In this document: one piece after another, positions 16,903 through 23,738 of the stretch
Layout of the letters: every line of letters begins with the position of its first letter
How positions within the stretch are numbered: the stretch's first letter is position 1
IMG/VR virus record: IMGVR_UViG_3300045806_000024
Span: 1 to 36,622 of that record
Length of the DNA stretch: 36,622 nucleotides
Source of the DNA: a virus
Strand: one strand, 5' to 3'
Made by a program: the position numbers and the translations under genes
The notes under the pieces: model-generated
Told to the model about the DNA's origin: nothing
What the model saw: the letters and a program-made list of their open reading frames with translations, nothing else
Databases searched by the model: none

Positions 16903-17048
16903 TCATTCTCCACTAAAGGCCAACCATTCTGTCAATTCCCATTCCCATAAGGCAGGGTTTTTCTCATTCACATTTTGAAATTCAACATCCGAACTAGGTT
17001 GCCAATGCCTAGCTGAGAATTGACAGAATGGTTGGCCTTCACTTTCAT
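16903..17048 (-). pseudogene. Probable frameshifted 48-residue gene
   Basis: An ATG at 17048 shares its A with the upstream stop (TAATG), and a TGA at 16903-16905 overlaps the downstream ATG (ATGA), so both ends look like coupled gene borders. The interval is 146 nt, one short of 49 codons. Adding one A to the AAA run just after the ATG would give one uninterrupted 48-residue product containing QPFCQFSARHW and ALWEWELTEWLAFSGE. As read, the ATG frame stops after 26 codons. Either a real one-base deletion or a homopolymer sequence error. Function unknown. Confidence 0.5.
16916..17039. repeat. Perfect 23-bp inverted repeat, 78 nt apart, with inner palindrome
   Basis: Positions 16916-16938 are the exact reverse complement of 17017-17039 (core GGCCAACCATTCTGTCAATT). 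Inside lies CTAGG-N9-CCTAG near 16995-17013. The repeat nearly encloses the frameshifted small gene. In RNA it would form a very stable stem ending near the next gene's ribosome-binding site. It could also mark an inversion-duplication or a miniature insertion; the flanks share only a short CACT. Confidence 0.85.
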
Positions 17049-17512
17049 TATTTAATTGTGAGTTCTAATTCACGTTGAATGAAACTGCAAATCTTTCCAA
17101 CATCATCTTCTGATGGATGCGCTATCACACGGAAACCAACTCCAACAGTGCCGCCTTCTTTTGGATAGAATTTGAATTTGTTGACGATACATTCACCCAT
17201 ATTAATTGCGGAGATTGAATCAATTCCATATTCAATAATAACTTCTGGCGATATGAACTCTGCGTTAAAATTGAATGGAGATTCCAATTGAGGAAAAACG
17301 AGTTCAATTTCTCTGTCTTCGCCTTCAATATCCATTTGATCTGAAAGTTTGAAAAAGAAACCGTTCAACTTTGCATGAAAGTGATCAAGAACGGTGTTTG
17401 GAAGATCGATAGCCAGTTTCAGATCATATGCCGGAACTCTTTCTTTTCCGTGCTTCTCTGCCCGTGCATTCACGCTCAACAGCTTGCACGTCTTTTTATC
17501 TAATGTGAACAT
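17048..17512 (-). CDS. Conserved phage protein linked to recombination genes
   Basis: 154 residues, AAGGG upstream of the ATG. Strand-rich: FTLDKKTCKLLSVNARAEKH, VPAYDLKLAIDLPN, then FNAEFISPEVIIEYGID and GGTVGVGFRVIAHPSEDDVG, ending in a helix IQREL. I recall proteins with this order (a central SVN-R-A-E-x-H-G and a terminal GGTV-x-x-x-FRV) near RecT genes in other phages, without known function. A single-stranded-DNA-binding or replication-accessory role is possible but only inferred from neighbours. Confidence 0.7.
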   Translation of the reverse strand: MFTLDKKTCKLLSVNARAEKHGKERVPAYDLKLAIDLPNTVLDHFHAKLNGFFFKLSDQMDIEGEDREIELVFPQLESPFNFNAEFISPEVIIEYGIDSISAINMGECIVNKFKFYPKEGGTVGVGFRVIAHPSEDDVGKICSFIQRELELTIK

Positions 17513-17527
17513 AATTTAAGCCCTTTC

Positions 17528-17917
17528 TTATTTGCGCTGCGGTTTATGTTTTGCAACCTCAAAAACTTTCTCTTTGAAATAAACAAAACACGTTTTTTGG
17601 TCATAGATTAAACCAAATTCTTTGCCTTTTGATTCTATGCCTGATGCTGAATTCCACCACTGATCTTCTTTTTTAACTTTCACATTAAGAAGCTCTGTTC
17701 TCTGCCGGATAACCCATGCTAACCAAGCCTGTTTCCATTCTTCCAAACTGTTTCTGGTGTTGTGCTTCGATGTGTTCCAACTGTGGAAAATCTTTGCACA
17801 AGCCTTAACGTGATCCAGCGTCCATTCTTTTCTTGATTCTAGTGCTGCTTCTGCCCATGCTTTCGGTAGTCTCCACGTTTTAGGAAGTTCAATTGGTATT
17901 GCATCACTTTGACCCAT
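17528..17917 (-). CDS. Putative primosome / replication-protein-O C-terminal-like protein
   Basis: 129 residues. LPKAWAEAALESRKEW, a helical stretch ending in WKQAWLAWVIRQR, and a C-terminal WWNSASGIESKGKEFGL resemble the DnaT-like/replication-organiser C-terminal domain in which WxxW segments bind single-stranded DNA and the WW-x-x-x-x-GI-x-x-KG-x-x-x-G motif recurs. It is short and lacks the N-terminal winged helix of full O-type initiators. It may help load host helicase. The call rests on recalled motif similarity. Confidence 0.5.
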   Translation of the reverse strand: MGQSDAIPIELPKTWRLPKAWAEAALESRKEWTLDHVKACAKIFHSWNTSKHNTRNSLEEWKQAWLAWVIRQRTELLNVKVKKEDQWWNSASGIESKGKEFGLIYDQKTCFVYFKEKVFEVAKHKPQRK

Positions 17918-18074
17918 TTTTCTTTCCCCAATTAAGCGAAACTGGTTTTTTAAAAGTTCTTTCTATATTGTTGAATTTTCTAACCTGCTTCTTTAATATT
18001 TCCGGGTCGGCTGGCTGATGATTTAACCATCCACCTTCTGCAAGGTTTCCTTTTTTTGCTTGTCCGGTAGACAT
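17904..18074 (-). CDS. Small basic protein overlapping the resolvase gene (56 aa)
   Basis: ATG 18074 lies inside the end of the RuvC-like gene and follows a strong AGGAGGG Shine-Dalgarno; the frame stays open for 56 residues and overlaps the next start by 14 nt. Product begins MSTGQAKKGNLAEGGWLNHQ and contains PADPEILKKQVRKF and a basic C terminus. It fills the otherwise empty 105-nt gap between two genes. Basic and probably nucleic-acid-binding; no family recognised. Confidence 0.65.
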   Translation of the reverse strand: MSTGQAKKGNLAEGGWLNHQPADPEILKKQVRKFNNIERTFKKPVSLNWGKKNGSK

Positions 18075-18529
18075 ATTCCCTCCTGTTCAATTGCGTAGTG
18101 TAAAAGTGCTATGGCATCGCTCATATCGTCGTCTTTGCCAACTCTGAAACCACGCTTCTCGCATTCGCTCATCATTAAAATTTTGTTGGCATTTCCAGTG
18201 CCAGTCCAGAACTTCTTAATGGTCTTTGGTGACACAGCAACTAGCCGAACGTTATTGGTATCAGCCCACATCTGCAATAAGCCTTCCAGCAAACCATAGA
18301 CGTGCGCTGCCTGTACTGCTGAATGATGCAAAACCCTTTCGTAGTAGCAGACCTGAATTTCTATGCCTTGTGTCACTGCCGGCAAGAACCGCTTAAACTT
18401 GAACGCTCTTGCTGCAACACCATCCATCAGTTTCGGAGCGAACGATTCTGAACCTGCCGTCATTTGACCGCCGCGCTGGTGAATTGCGTAGCCGGTCTTA
18501 GTGCCTAAATCCAAAGATAATATGTTCAT
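18023..18529 (-). CDS. RuvC-like Holliday-junction resolvase
   Basis: 168 residues with an RNase-H fold signature: Asp7 in ILSLDLGTKTGYAI, Glu64 in CYYERVLHHS, and an acidic C-terminal cluster (KDDDMSDAIALLHYA, Asp133-138). These match the metal-binding acidic residues of RuvC-type resolvases. It would cut branched replication and recombination intermediates before packaging. Four-base overlap with the recT stop; part of the exonuclease-annealase-resolvase set. Confidence 0.8.
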   Translation of the reverse strand: MNILSLDLGTKTGYAIHQRGGQMTAGSESFAPKLMDGVAARAFKFKRFLPAVTQGIEIQVCYYERVLHHSAVQAAHVYGLLEGLLQMWADTNNVRLVAVSPKTIKKFWTGTGNANKILMMSECEKRGFRVGKDDDMSDAIALLHYAIEQEGICLPDKQKKETLQKVDG

Positions 18530-19506
18530 CGTGACAACCGATCTAAGCCAATCATGTATTCCTCATTAGCTGATTCCTGATCTTCAACCGGAAGTGAGGC
18601 AATCAGGTCAAAGTCAATCTTCAACAAGGCCAAATCATTGCACTTGGCAAATCGCTCTTTCAGCGTCTGCAAGGTCAATCCGCTGGCTTTAGTTTTCGCT
18701 TCTGGTTTTGGCTCTGCCTTGATGTTCTGCTCTTTATATTCAACGTCCTGAGCGTCATCGTTGACTGGTGGAACCCATGTTCCGTTAATGGCATCGTTCA
18801 CGCTCAAATTCTGGTCTCCGGTTTCTGCTGCATCGTTCAAAGACATTGCGGCTACCATGTCGGCGCTACAAGGCATATATTTGAGAACCTGCAACAAGCA
18901 GACTTTGCGGGCATACATTTCAAGATTGGAAAACGCATAGTGCCGGTTTCCAACTTTGTTATAACGCTTCAGGTGCTTCATTACCTTACCGATTGACCAA
19001 ACCTCAATGTTTGGAAACTCTGCGCCTTTAACTCGGCCAATTGCATAAACATGAGTGAGTTTGTCTGGATCATCTTCTTCGCCTGGCTGATGTTTGACAA
19101 AAGGCGCATCACCTAACTGATATTCAAACTTGTCGCCTTCAAATACTGCGCCAGTCCAGACGGTTGCCTGACCTGCCCGATTAACAAGATCAACCAAGCC
19201 TTTCCAACCCGGTACAAAGGTGCATTCTTTGCCGTAAGGTATAAGATAGCTGCGTCCAAGCATGTCAGGCTCTAAGCCCAACTGTGAAGCCTGAATCACG
19301 CAAGCAAATACAGACCTTGGATCGCATTCAGCCAATTTTGGAGATCTTCTAAAAGCAGTCAGTACAATTCGTGCCATACGATCGCCGGAAAGGTGCTTAG
19401 GCAATGCCCGTTGAATCTCTGGTAGGTAAGACTTCAACATTTCTGGAAAGCCTACAGGAGCCTTCTTTGCCACTGCTGCGCTTTTAAATTCTTCTACGGT
19501 TGCCAT
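18526..19506 (-). CDS. recT: RecT single-strand annealing protein
   Basis: 326 residues from ATG 19506 (AAGGA about 9 nt upstream; ATG 19512 is possible). Contains the recognisable RecT core: SVFACVIQASQLGLEPDMLGRSYLIPYG, CTFVPGWKGLVDLVNRAGQ, AVFEGDKFEYQLG and NLEMYARKVCLLQVLKYMP. It anneals complementary single strands made by the exonuclease encoded at 20588-21541. The last 90 residues are charged and variable, as usual. Together they form a Red/RecET-type system for recombination and concatemer formation. Confidence 0.93.
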   Translation of the reverse strand: MATVEEFKSAAVAKKAPVGFPEMLKSYLPEIQRALPKHLSGDRMARIVLTAFRRSPKLAECDPRSVFACVIQASQLGLEPDMLGRSYLIPYGKECTFVPGWKGLVDLVNRAGQATVWTGAVFEGDKFEYQLGDAPFVKHQPGEEDDPDKLTHVYAIGRVKGAEFPNIEVWSIGKVMKHLKRYNKVGNRHYAFSNLEMYARKVCLLQVLKYMPCSADMVAAMSLNDAAETGDQNLSVNDAINGTWVPPVNDDAQDVEYKEQNIKAEPKPEAKTKASGLTLQTLKERFAKCNDLALLKIDFDLIASLPVEDQESANEEYMIGLDRLSR

Positions 19507-19508
19507 GA

Positions 19509-19721
19509 TCATTTATCCTTTTTAAGAAAAACTTTGACTTCATTTGTTATGTTATTCGACCGAACTGCTAACCGAATACCATACGCTCTTTTTATATACA
19601 TCACTGCTGCCCTGACCTTGGTAATAAATTCCATATCATAGGTTGCAATGTCGCCTTCTTTCAGCGTGAGCAATTCTGGAAACATCAGAGTTGATCGAAC
19701 TGATTTTGGTTCGTTGTCCAT
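19509..19721 (-). CDS. Small early protein of unknown function (70 aa)
   Basis: 70 residues, GGGAGG Shine-Dalgarno. A helical N-terminal half and a basic beta C terminus (YIKRAYGIRLAVRSNNITNEVKVF). Located between recT and the J-domain gene. Not recognised; might be a small DNA- or RecT-associated protein. Confidence 0.6.
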   Translation of the reverse strand: MDNEPKSVRSTLMFPELLTLKEGDIATYDMEFITKVRAAVMYIKRAYGIRLAVRSNNITNEVKVFLKKDK

Positions 19722-19722
19722 G

Positions 19723-20370
19723 TTAAAAACCTCCCATTTTTTTGATACCTAAATTCATCATTGCCTGATCCATTGCTGATAACTGTCTGCGCTCGGCATC
19801 GGTTTTTTCTGGATACATTTCTTCGGATTCATATTCGTAATCGTTCAGCATTGTTTCTACTAAATCAATCATTTCAAGTTCTTTTTCAATACCGGCAATC
19901 TGGCCTTTGAAGCCTTCGATATTGGCTCTCAGAAAATCAGCAACCATGTTTTCTTTGCCTTCTTTAACCTTGAATCTGGCCGCAACTTCCATTCTCTGAT
20001 CAATTGCCCTTTGAACCTGCTGAATGACCTGTTTTTTACTGTTTCTTTCTTTGTTGATGTGCTTTTTGCATTCTTCAAGTACTTTTGTGTATTTGTTGGC
20101 GTTTGATAAAATAGTGATTACCAAAGTTGCAAAGTGCGTTAGTGCTTGATTTTCCAAAGGTGGCTGTTGCCGTTCGTCGCCGTCTTGATCGTACCGTTCG
20201 CGCCTAGCCGGATCAATCAACACTTCATAAGCCTTCTTCACCTCCTGAAACTCTTTTTCACTGCCACCGGCTTTGTCTGGGTGGGACTTCTGCGCTTTCT
20301 TTCTGTATGCCTTTTTAATAGTTCCAGCATCAGCATTTTTTGGAACGTCCAATTTTTCGTATAGGTTCAT
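19723..20370 (-). CDS. J-domain (DnaJ-like) co-chaperone
   Basis: 215 residues. Residues 1-62 are a complete J domain: LYEKLDVPKNADAGTIKKAY, HPD at residues 30-32, and EVKKAYEVLIDPARRERYDQ. The remainder is a long helical, charged region without the Gly/Phe-rich or cysteine-rich zinc domains of DnaJ. It should stimulate host DnaK ATPase, probably to remodel replication or assembly complexes. The DnaJ-type zinc motifs occur instead in two separate small proteins of this operon. Four-base overlap with the gene upstream. Confidence 0.9.
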   Translation of the reverse strand: MNLYEKLDVPKNADAGTIKKAYRKKAQKSHPDKAGGSEKEFQEVKKAYEVLIDPARRERYDQDGDERQQPPLENQALTHFATLVITILSNANKYTKVLEECKKHINKERNSKKQVIQQVQRAIDQRMEVAARFKVKEGKENMVADFLRANIEGFKGQIAGIEKELEMIDLVETMLNDYEYESEEMYPEKTDAERRQLSAMDQAMMNLGIKKMGGF

Positions 20371-20591
20371 AAAATCACTAAAGTATCTGGATCACACGCT
20401 TCGGCGGTTGCACCATCCCAACCGTTACGAACAACCCGTTTATCGAATTTAACAAATACAAAACTTTCATTGTGATAACTAACTTTTCCATCTTCACAAT
20501 CAATGTGGTATTTGTCGCCGTATGCGTGATATGGAACATAACGCACTCTGGTTAAGTGTTTAAACCGGCTCAAGTCCATGATCGCGCTCAT
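20367..20591 (-). CDS. Small early protein of unknown function (74 aa)
   Basis: 74 residues, starting at an ATGA overlap with the exonuclease stop (ATG 20579 is an alternative). Beta-rich with many Tyr/His residues (VRYVPYHAYGDKYHIDCEDG). Might be an SH3-like or inhibitor-type fold. Position between the exonuclease and the J-domain gene suggests an accessory role. Confidence 0.6.
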   Translation of the reverse strand: MSAIMDLSRFKHLTRVRYVPYHAYGDKYHIDCEDGKVSYHNESFVFVKFDKRVVRNGWDGATAEACDPDTLVIL

Positions 20592-21541
20592 TTCAGTAAA
20601 AACCGGCGTGAACCAGGTGCCATGCTTGTGTAACGTGCTGCCGTTTCTGGGTTTTCTGCCATGAAACGGGCTTTGTCAAACTTCAGGCTGTCTTTTGACG
20701 ATTTCCACGTTGCCAGAATTTGACCAGATTGTGATTTCAGCGTAGAACCGTCTGCAATCAAAGATTTAATTTCAACTTCCAGACTGTCTTTCTTGTCTTT
20801 GAGTTCTTTCATGTTTTCTTTGATGTTTTTAAGCCATGTGCAAGCCCGTTCAACTTCAGGCGATGCAATAACCTCTTTTCCGTTGTCTTTGGCAAACAGT
20901 CGTTTTACTTCGTCCTGCGTCTGTGGTGGCGGTGCTTCGCGTTCGGTGACGTATTTCCAGAAGCCAGAAAGTTTATCAACCAACAAATCAATTGCGTCCT
21001 GAGTAACCGGCACAGTAAAAACCTCAAAATTCTGACCGCCGAACAATACAGCTACATCGACCACTTCAGCCTTATAAACCAATCCTTCATGTAAGCACTG
21101 AACTAAAACGTCCATTGGCACGTCGTCGCTGCCTTCTTCGCCAAACTCTTTTCGGCGCATGTGGTGAAAGTTTTTGCACTCAACCAGATGTTTTTTGCTT
21201 ACGGCATAGTCAAAATGCGAAGCAATCCACGGATATTGATCGCTGATCATGGTCACGCCGTCCAAGTCCTGCAACCGTAAATTATTCCGGTTCTCGTATA
21301 AACGGGCTATAACGGGTTGCATGATCAATCCCATGCTTTGCGCTTCGGTGGATGTGATTTCGTCGCTATCGTCCGATTCTTCGCCTTCCTCGTCATCCTG
21401 TGAAAGTATCTCTTGGTTGCCGACCTTTTCCATCCAGATACTTACCGGTGTTTGGTATTTTGACAGGCCAAGGCATCCAGCACTTTCGGTTGACCAAATG
21501 GCAGTTGACCTGATCGCCAAATCTTGAGCTGAGAGCGCCAT
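20588..21541 (-). CDS. YqaJ-type viral exonuclease
   Basis: 317 residues from ATG 21541 (GAGG spaced about 8 nt). N-terminal RSTAIWSTESAGCLGLSKYQ-TPVSIWMEKVG is the standard family entry. Asp111 (SHFDYAV), Glu121 and Lys123 (VECKNF) match the metal-binding and catalytic residues of lambda-exonuclease-like enzymes. The earlier family glutamate (usually in xLEP) is Gln75 here (MQP). An acidic insertion (residues 48-61) precedes it. The enzyme would resect double-stranded ends to give RecT its substrate. The C-terminal 120 residues are coiled-coil-like. Confidence 0.88.
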   Translation of the reverse strand: MALSAQDLAIRSTAIWSTESAGCLGLSKYQTPVSIWMEKVGNQEILSQDDEEGEESDDSDEITSTEAQSMGLIMQPVIARLYENRNNLRLQDLDGVTMISDQYPWIASHFDYAVSKKHLVECKNFHHMRRKEFGEEGSDDVPMDVLVQCLHEGLVYKAEVVDVAVLFGGQNFEVFTVPVTQDAIDLLVDKLSGFWKYVTEREAPPPQTQDEVKRLFAKDNGKEVIASPEVERACTWLKNIKENMKELKDKKDSLEVEIKSLIADGSTLKSQSGQILATWKSSKDSLKFDKARFMAENPETAARYTSMAPGSRRFLLK

Positions 21542-21543
21542 AA

Positions 21544-21840
21544 TTAAACCTCGCTTGTTGTTGGGTTGTTTTCGATGCAAAGTAAAGACTGCATCCGGTT
21601 ATCAATTATTTCTGCTTTTTTCAAAAACTCTTGATAAGCAATTTCCCGTTGTTCTTTTAAAAAAACAACTTCTTTTTCAACAACGTCGAACTCTGGAATG
21701 TCAATTTCGAATTCATGAGTAGAAATTGCTACGCTTTGCATAGAAGGATCGGCAGAATAATCCGTTTGATACATTTCAATCTGACCTTTTGAATAGCCAG
21801 ATATTGAAACATGCGCAATCATTTTGAATTTGTGTTTCAT
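21544..21840 (-). CDS. Small early protein of unknown function (98 aa)
   Basis: 98 residues directly before the exonuclease gene. A beta-rich N-terminal half (FKMIAHVSISGYSKGQIEMY) and a C-terminal coiled-coil-like helix (EKEVVFLKEQREIAYQEFLKKAE). GAGG upstream. Could partner the exonuclease; no family recognised. A palindrome GTGAC-N5-GTCAC lies just upstream at 21864-21878. Confidence 0.6.
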   Translation of the reverse strand: MKHKFKMIAHVSISGYSKGQIEMYQTDYSADPSMQSVAISTHEFEIDIPEFDVVEKEVVFLKEQREIAYQEFLKKAEIIDNRMQSLLCIENNPTTSEV

Positions 21841-21863
21841 TTTTAAGCCTCTTTTGTCTGTTG

Positions 21864-21878
21864 GTGACCGATAGTCAC
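21864..21878. promoter_or_regulatory. Palindrome GTGAC-N5-GTCAC upstream of the exonuclease genes
   Basis: A perfect 5-bp dyad with CGATA between, in the 59-nt gap between two early genes. It shares half-sites TGAC/GTCA with the tandem sites at 24934-24968 but with a different centre. Could be an operator or a small hairpin; unproven. Confidence 0.35.
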
Positions 21879-21899
21879 ATAATTAATCAATAAATTAAA

Positions 21900-22100
21900 C
21901 TACTTTAAATTCATGCAAAACACGTTTAATATAACGAAAAGGCATAGAACTATTCCAATTGAGTAAGCCCATATTTCAATTTGCATCTTCCTTTTTGTCA
22001 GTTTAAATTTAATGTGCGCCTTGCTGGCTCTCACTCTCCGGTTGATTTGATCGCAGCGCCACACAATCAATCTATATTGTATTTTGTGCTTTAGTCGCAT
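21900..22100 (-). CDS. Small membrane protein with basic N terminus
   Basis: 66 residues from ATG 22100, next to the upstream stop. A very basic N-terminal part (LIVWRCDQINRRVRASKAH) precedes one transmembrane helix near the C terminus (IWAYSIGIVLCLFVILNVFC). An in-frame extension upstream overlaps another gene. Unknown function. Confidence 0.5.
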   Translation of the reverse strand: MRLKHKIQYRLIVWRCDQINRRVRASKAHIKFKLTKRKMQIEIWAYSIGIVLCLFVILNVFCMNLK

Positions 22101-22101
22101 A

Positions 22102-22239
22102 TCAGCACCAAACAACGTTATCATAGTCAACAGACAGGACAACTTGACAGTGTTGCTGTCCGTTTTTGTCTGACCACTGGGCAATCTCAAGATACCCGTA
22201 CAAATTTATTATTATGGTTCTGTGTAGGTAGGATTTCAT
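22102..22239 (-). CDS. Small early protein (45 aa)
   Basis: ATG 22239 follows a strong AAGGAGAC site; the 45-residue product (MKSYLHRTIIINLYGYLEIA...) is beta-rich and ends with VDYDNVVWC. Short gap to the upstream zinc-motif gene. Function unknown. Confidence 0.6.
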   Translation of the reverse strand: MKSYLHRTIIINLYGYLEIAQWSDKNGQQHCQVVLSVDYDNVVWC

Positions 22240-22240
22240 T

Positions 22241-22567
22241 TTAAAAGTCTCCTTGATAGTTTTCTGGAAAGTCTGGTTCATCAGGTACGTCAAAATCATC
22301 ATCATTCGATTCGCCTGGTTCATCGCCTGAACCCTTGCAATACCAACAGCACGACCCGTCTGTCATGCCTTCGCCTGAGCCGTTGCAGTGGTGGCAGATT
22401 TCGCCTTCTTCCGATTCTTCTGGCTCGTCCTCGGTTTCTTCGGTCACTTCTGGGTTCTGTGCTTCATAATCAGACACCAGCTCGGCCAGGTCGCCATAAC
22501 TGGGAAACATTGCCTTGTTATGCCTGAAGTCCTTCAAATGCTCGTAAAGCTCTTTAATGGTTTTCAT
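22241..22567 (-). CDS. Acidic protein with two DnaJ-type CxxCxGSG motifs
   Basis: 108 residues. Cys58/Cys61 and Cys74/Cys77 give CHHCNGSG and CWYCKGSG, one full zinc module of the DnaJ cysteine-rich domain. It is flanked by very acidic stretches (EETEDEPEESEEGE and SNDDDFDVPDEPDF). Helical N terminus. Probably binds zinc and partner proteins; the acidic flanks could mimic nucleic acid. It may act with the J-domain protein of the same operon. Confidence 0.7.
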   Translation of the reverse strand: MKTIKELYEHLKDFRHNKAMFPSYGDLAELVSDYEAQNPEVTEETEDEPEESEEGEICHHCNGSGEGMTDGSCCWYCKGSGDEPGESNDDDFDVPDEPDFPENYQGDF

Positions 22568-22770
22568 TATTTCAATCTCCTGAAAAGTTCGTTCGGCTTA
22601 ACGGGTTCTGGTTGCTTTGTCGCGGACGGCACTACTTCGCACTTTACTGGCTCTTTAGCTCGTGGAACCAATGTCCTGTAAATTCCGTAAGACAAAAGAA
22701 AGGCCACGCACAGAATGCAGTACAAAAAAACTGCGTAGTATATTTTTGACAGTGTGTCTAACTCTTTCAT
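22567..22770 (-). CDS. Small single-pass membrane protein
   Basis: 67 residues with AAGG upstream. One transmembrane helix (about residues 10-31, IYYAVFLYCILCVAFLLSYGIY), then a Pro/Lys-rich cytoplasmic or periplasmic tail. Overlaps both neighbours by a few bases. Unknown function. Confidence 0.65.
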   Translation of the reverse strand: MKELDTLSKIYYAVFLYCILCVAFLLSYGIYRTLVPRAKEPVKCEVVPSATKQPEPVKPNELFRRLK

Positions 22771-23354
22771 TTTTTCACCTTTTCAGCGTGGTTTTTGCAC
22801 ATAATCATCAATGGTTCTTTCCATGATTTCCAGAAAAGACGAGCGCCAGTCTCCATTGCGCGGATTTCGTCATCTGTGAAATTTTGCCATTGTTCATGTG
22901 TATGTCGTTGGCAACCAATACGTAAATAGCCATCCGTAATTAAAACAGGCCATGTTAAGCCAGATATTTTAATAGGCTGAATCGTTATGGTTTCATCTGC
23001 CAGATTTGCGCCTGCCAGATATGCGTCTGCCAGATTTGCGCCTGCCAGATATGCGTCTGCCAGATTTGCGCCTGCCAGATATGCGTCTGCCAGATTTGCG
23101 CCTGCCAGATTTGCGCCTGCCAGATATGCGTCTGCCAGATTTGCGCCTGCCAGATATGCGTCTGCCAGATTTGCGCCTGCCAGATATGCGTCTGCCAGAT
23201 ATGCGTCTGCCAGATTTGCGCCTGCCAGATATGCGTCTGCCAGATTTGCGCGTGCTTTAACGGCCATTTCCAGAGTTATACGCAAACTGTTTTCTTGGCA
23301 ATCGTGCGAGAACAAAACAGAGCCATTAAAACGGTGTTTGATTTCTATTAACAT
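22767..23354 (-). CDS. Pentapeptide-repeat protein
   Basis: 195 residues, AGGAGAG Shine-Dalgarno. Residues about 35-120 are an uninterrupted run of pentapeptides A-(N/Y)-L-A-(D/G), which fold as a right-handed quadrilateral beta helix. The tail (WPVLITDGYLRIGCQRHTHEQW) has a separate domain seen at the end of other phage pentapeptide proteins. Some family members mimic DNA or inhibit gyrase; whether this one does is unknown. The repeat DNA is almost invariant (see the repeat entry). Confidence 0.85.
   Translation of the reverse strand: MLIEIKHRFNGSVLFSHDCQENSLRITLEMAVKARANLADAYLAGANLADAYLADAYLAGANLADAYLAGANLADAYLAGANLAGANLADAYLAGANLADAYLAGANLADAYLAGANLADETITIQPIKISGLTWPVLITDGYLRIGCQRHTHEQWQNFTDDEIRAMETGARLFWKSWKEPLMIMCKNHAEKVKK
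22996..23250. repeat. 17 tandem 15-bp units coding for the pentapeptides
   Basis: Seventeen units of the form YCTGCCAGATWTGCG (plus strand), with variation at only two positions: T/C at position 1 and T/A at position 11. The two common types alternate, with exceptions at units 8 and 14. Lack of silent drift suggests recent expansion or ongoing unequal recombination, always in frame. Confidence 0.95.
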
Positions 23355-23494
23355 TTCGGTTCTCTCCTAAAGATTAAAAAATAGGCTTCTTCGAATGACA
23401 GGCCAATATTTCGAAGATAGCGATTGTGGGCGTAAGTTCCCATTTGTTTGCGCTGCTTGGCAACAAGTGCCTCGGTGCTTGGTAGGATGGTCAT
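23348..23494 (-). CDS. Small early protein (48 aa)
   Basis: ATG 23494 sits one base from the upstream stop with GGAG spaced 7 nt; the 48-residue product begins MTILPSTEALVAKQRKQMGT and contains YAHNRYLRNIGLSFEEAYF. Its stop lies seven bases into the pentapeptide gene. Well supported by its ribosome-binding site and tight packing. Unknown function. Confidence 0.65.
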   Translation of the reverse strand: MTILPSTEALVAKQRKQMGTYAHNRYLRNIGLSFEEAYFLIFRREPKC

Positions 23495-23728
23495 TTAAAT
23501 CTCCAATACGAAAACGTAACCGGTCTTTGTGGAACCTTGGTGCATCGTTTTATATTTCCATTGCAGCTTTTCAGCAAGAATAACGGCTGCATGTAAATGG
23601 TTTTCTTCTTCGGTTAACTCGTAATCATAGGAAGATTTGATTGAATTTGAGCCTTCGCCAGTTGTAGCCTTAAAGTAGGCGGCCTTTGTGTTTGTTGCTG
23701 GCATGTACTTTGTGATGATCGCTTGCAT
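23495..23728 (-). CDS. Conserved small phage protein (77 aa)
   Basis: Begins MQAIITKYMPATNTKAAYFK and contains YDYELTEEENHLHAAVILAEKL. This opening is a very common small early protein in tailed phages, of unknown function, which I recognise by its MQAI(I/T)TKY(L/M)PATNTK start. Second gene after the leftward promoter. Confidence 0.75.
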   Translation of the reverse strand: MQAIITKYMPATNTKAAYFKATTGEGSNSIKSSYDYELTEEENHLHAAVILAEKLQWKYKTMHQGSTKTGYVFVLEI

Positions 23729-23738
23729 GATTTGCCCC

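Noticed and set aside
22996-23250. Possible CRISPR array
   Set aside because: Units are 15 bp, contiguous, without spacers, and in frame inside a pentapeptide gene.
22987-23370. Plus-strand frames opposite the pentapeptide gene
   Set aside because: The 15-bp repeat is open in several frames by periodicity; products are repetitive RFAPARYAS-type with no ribosome-binding site.
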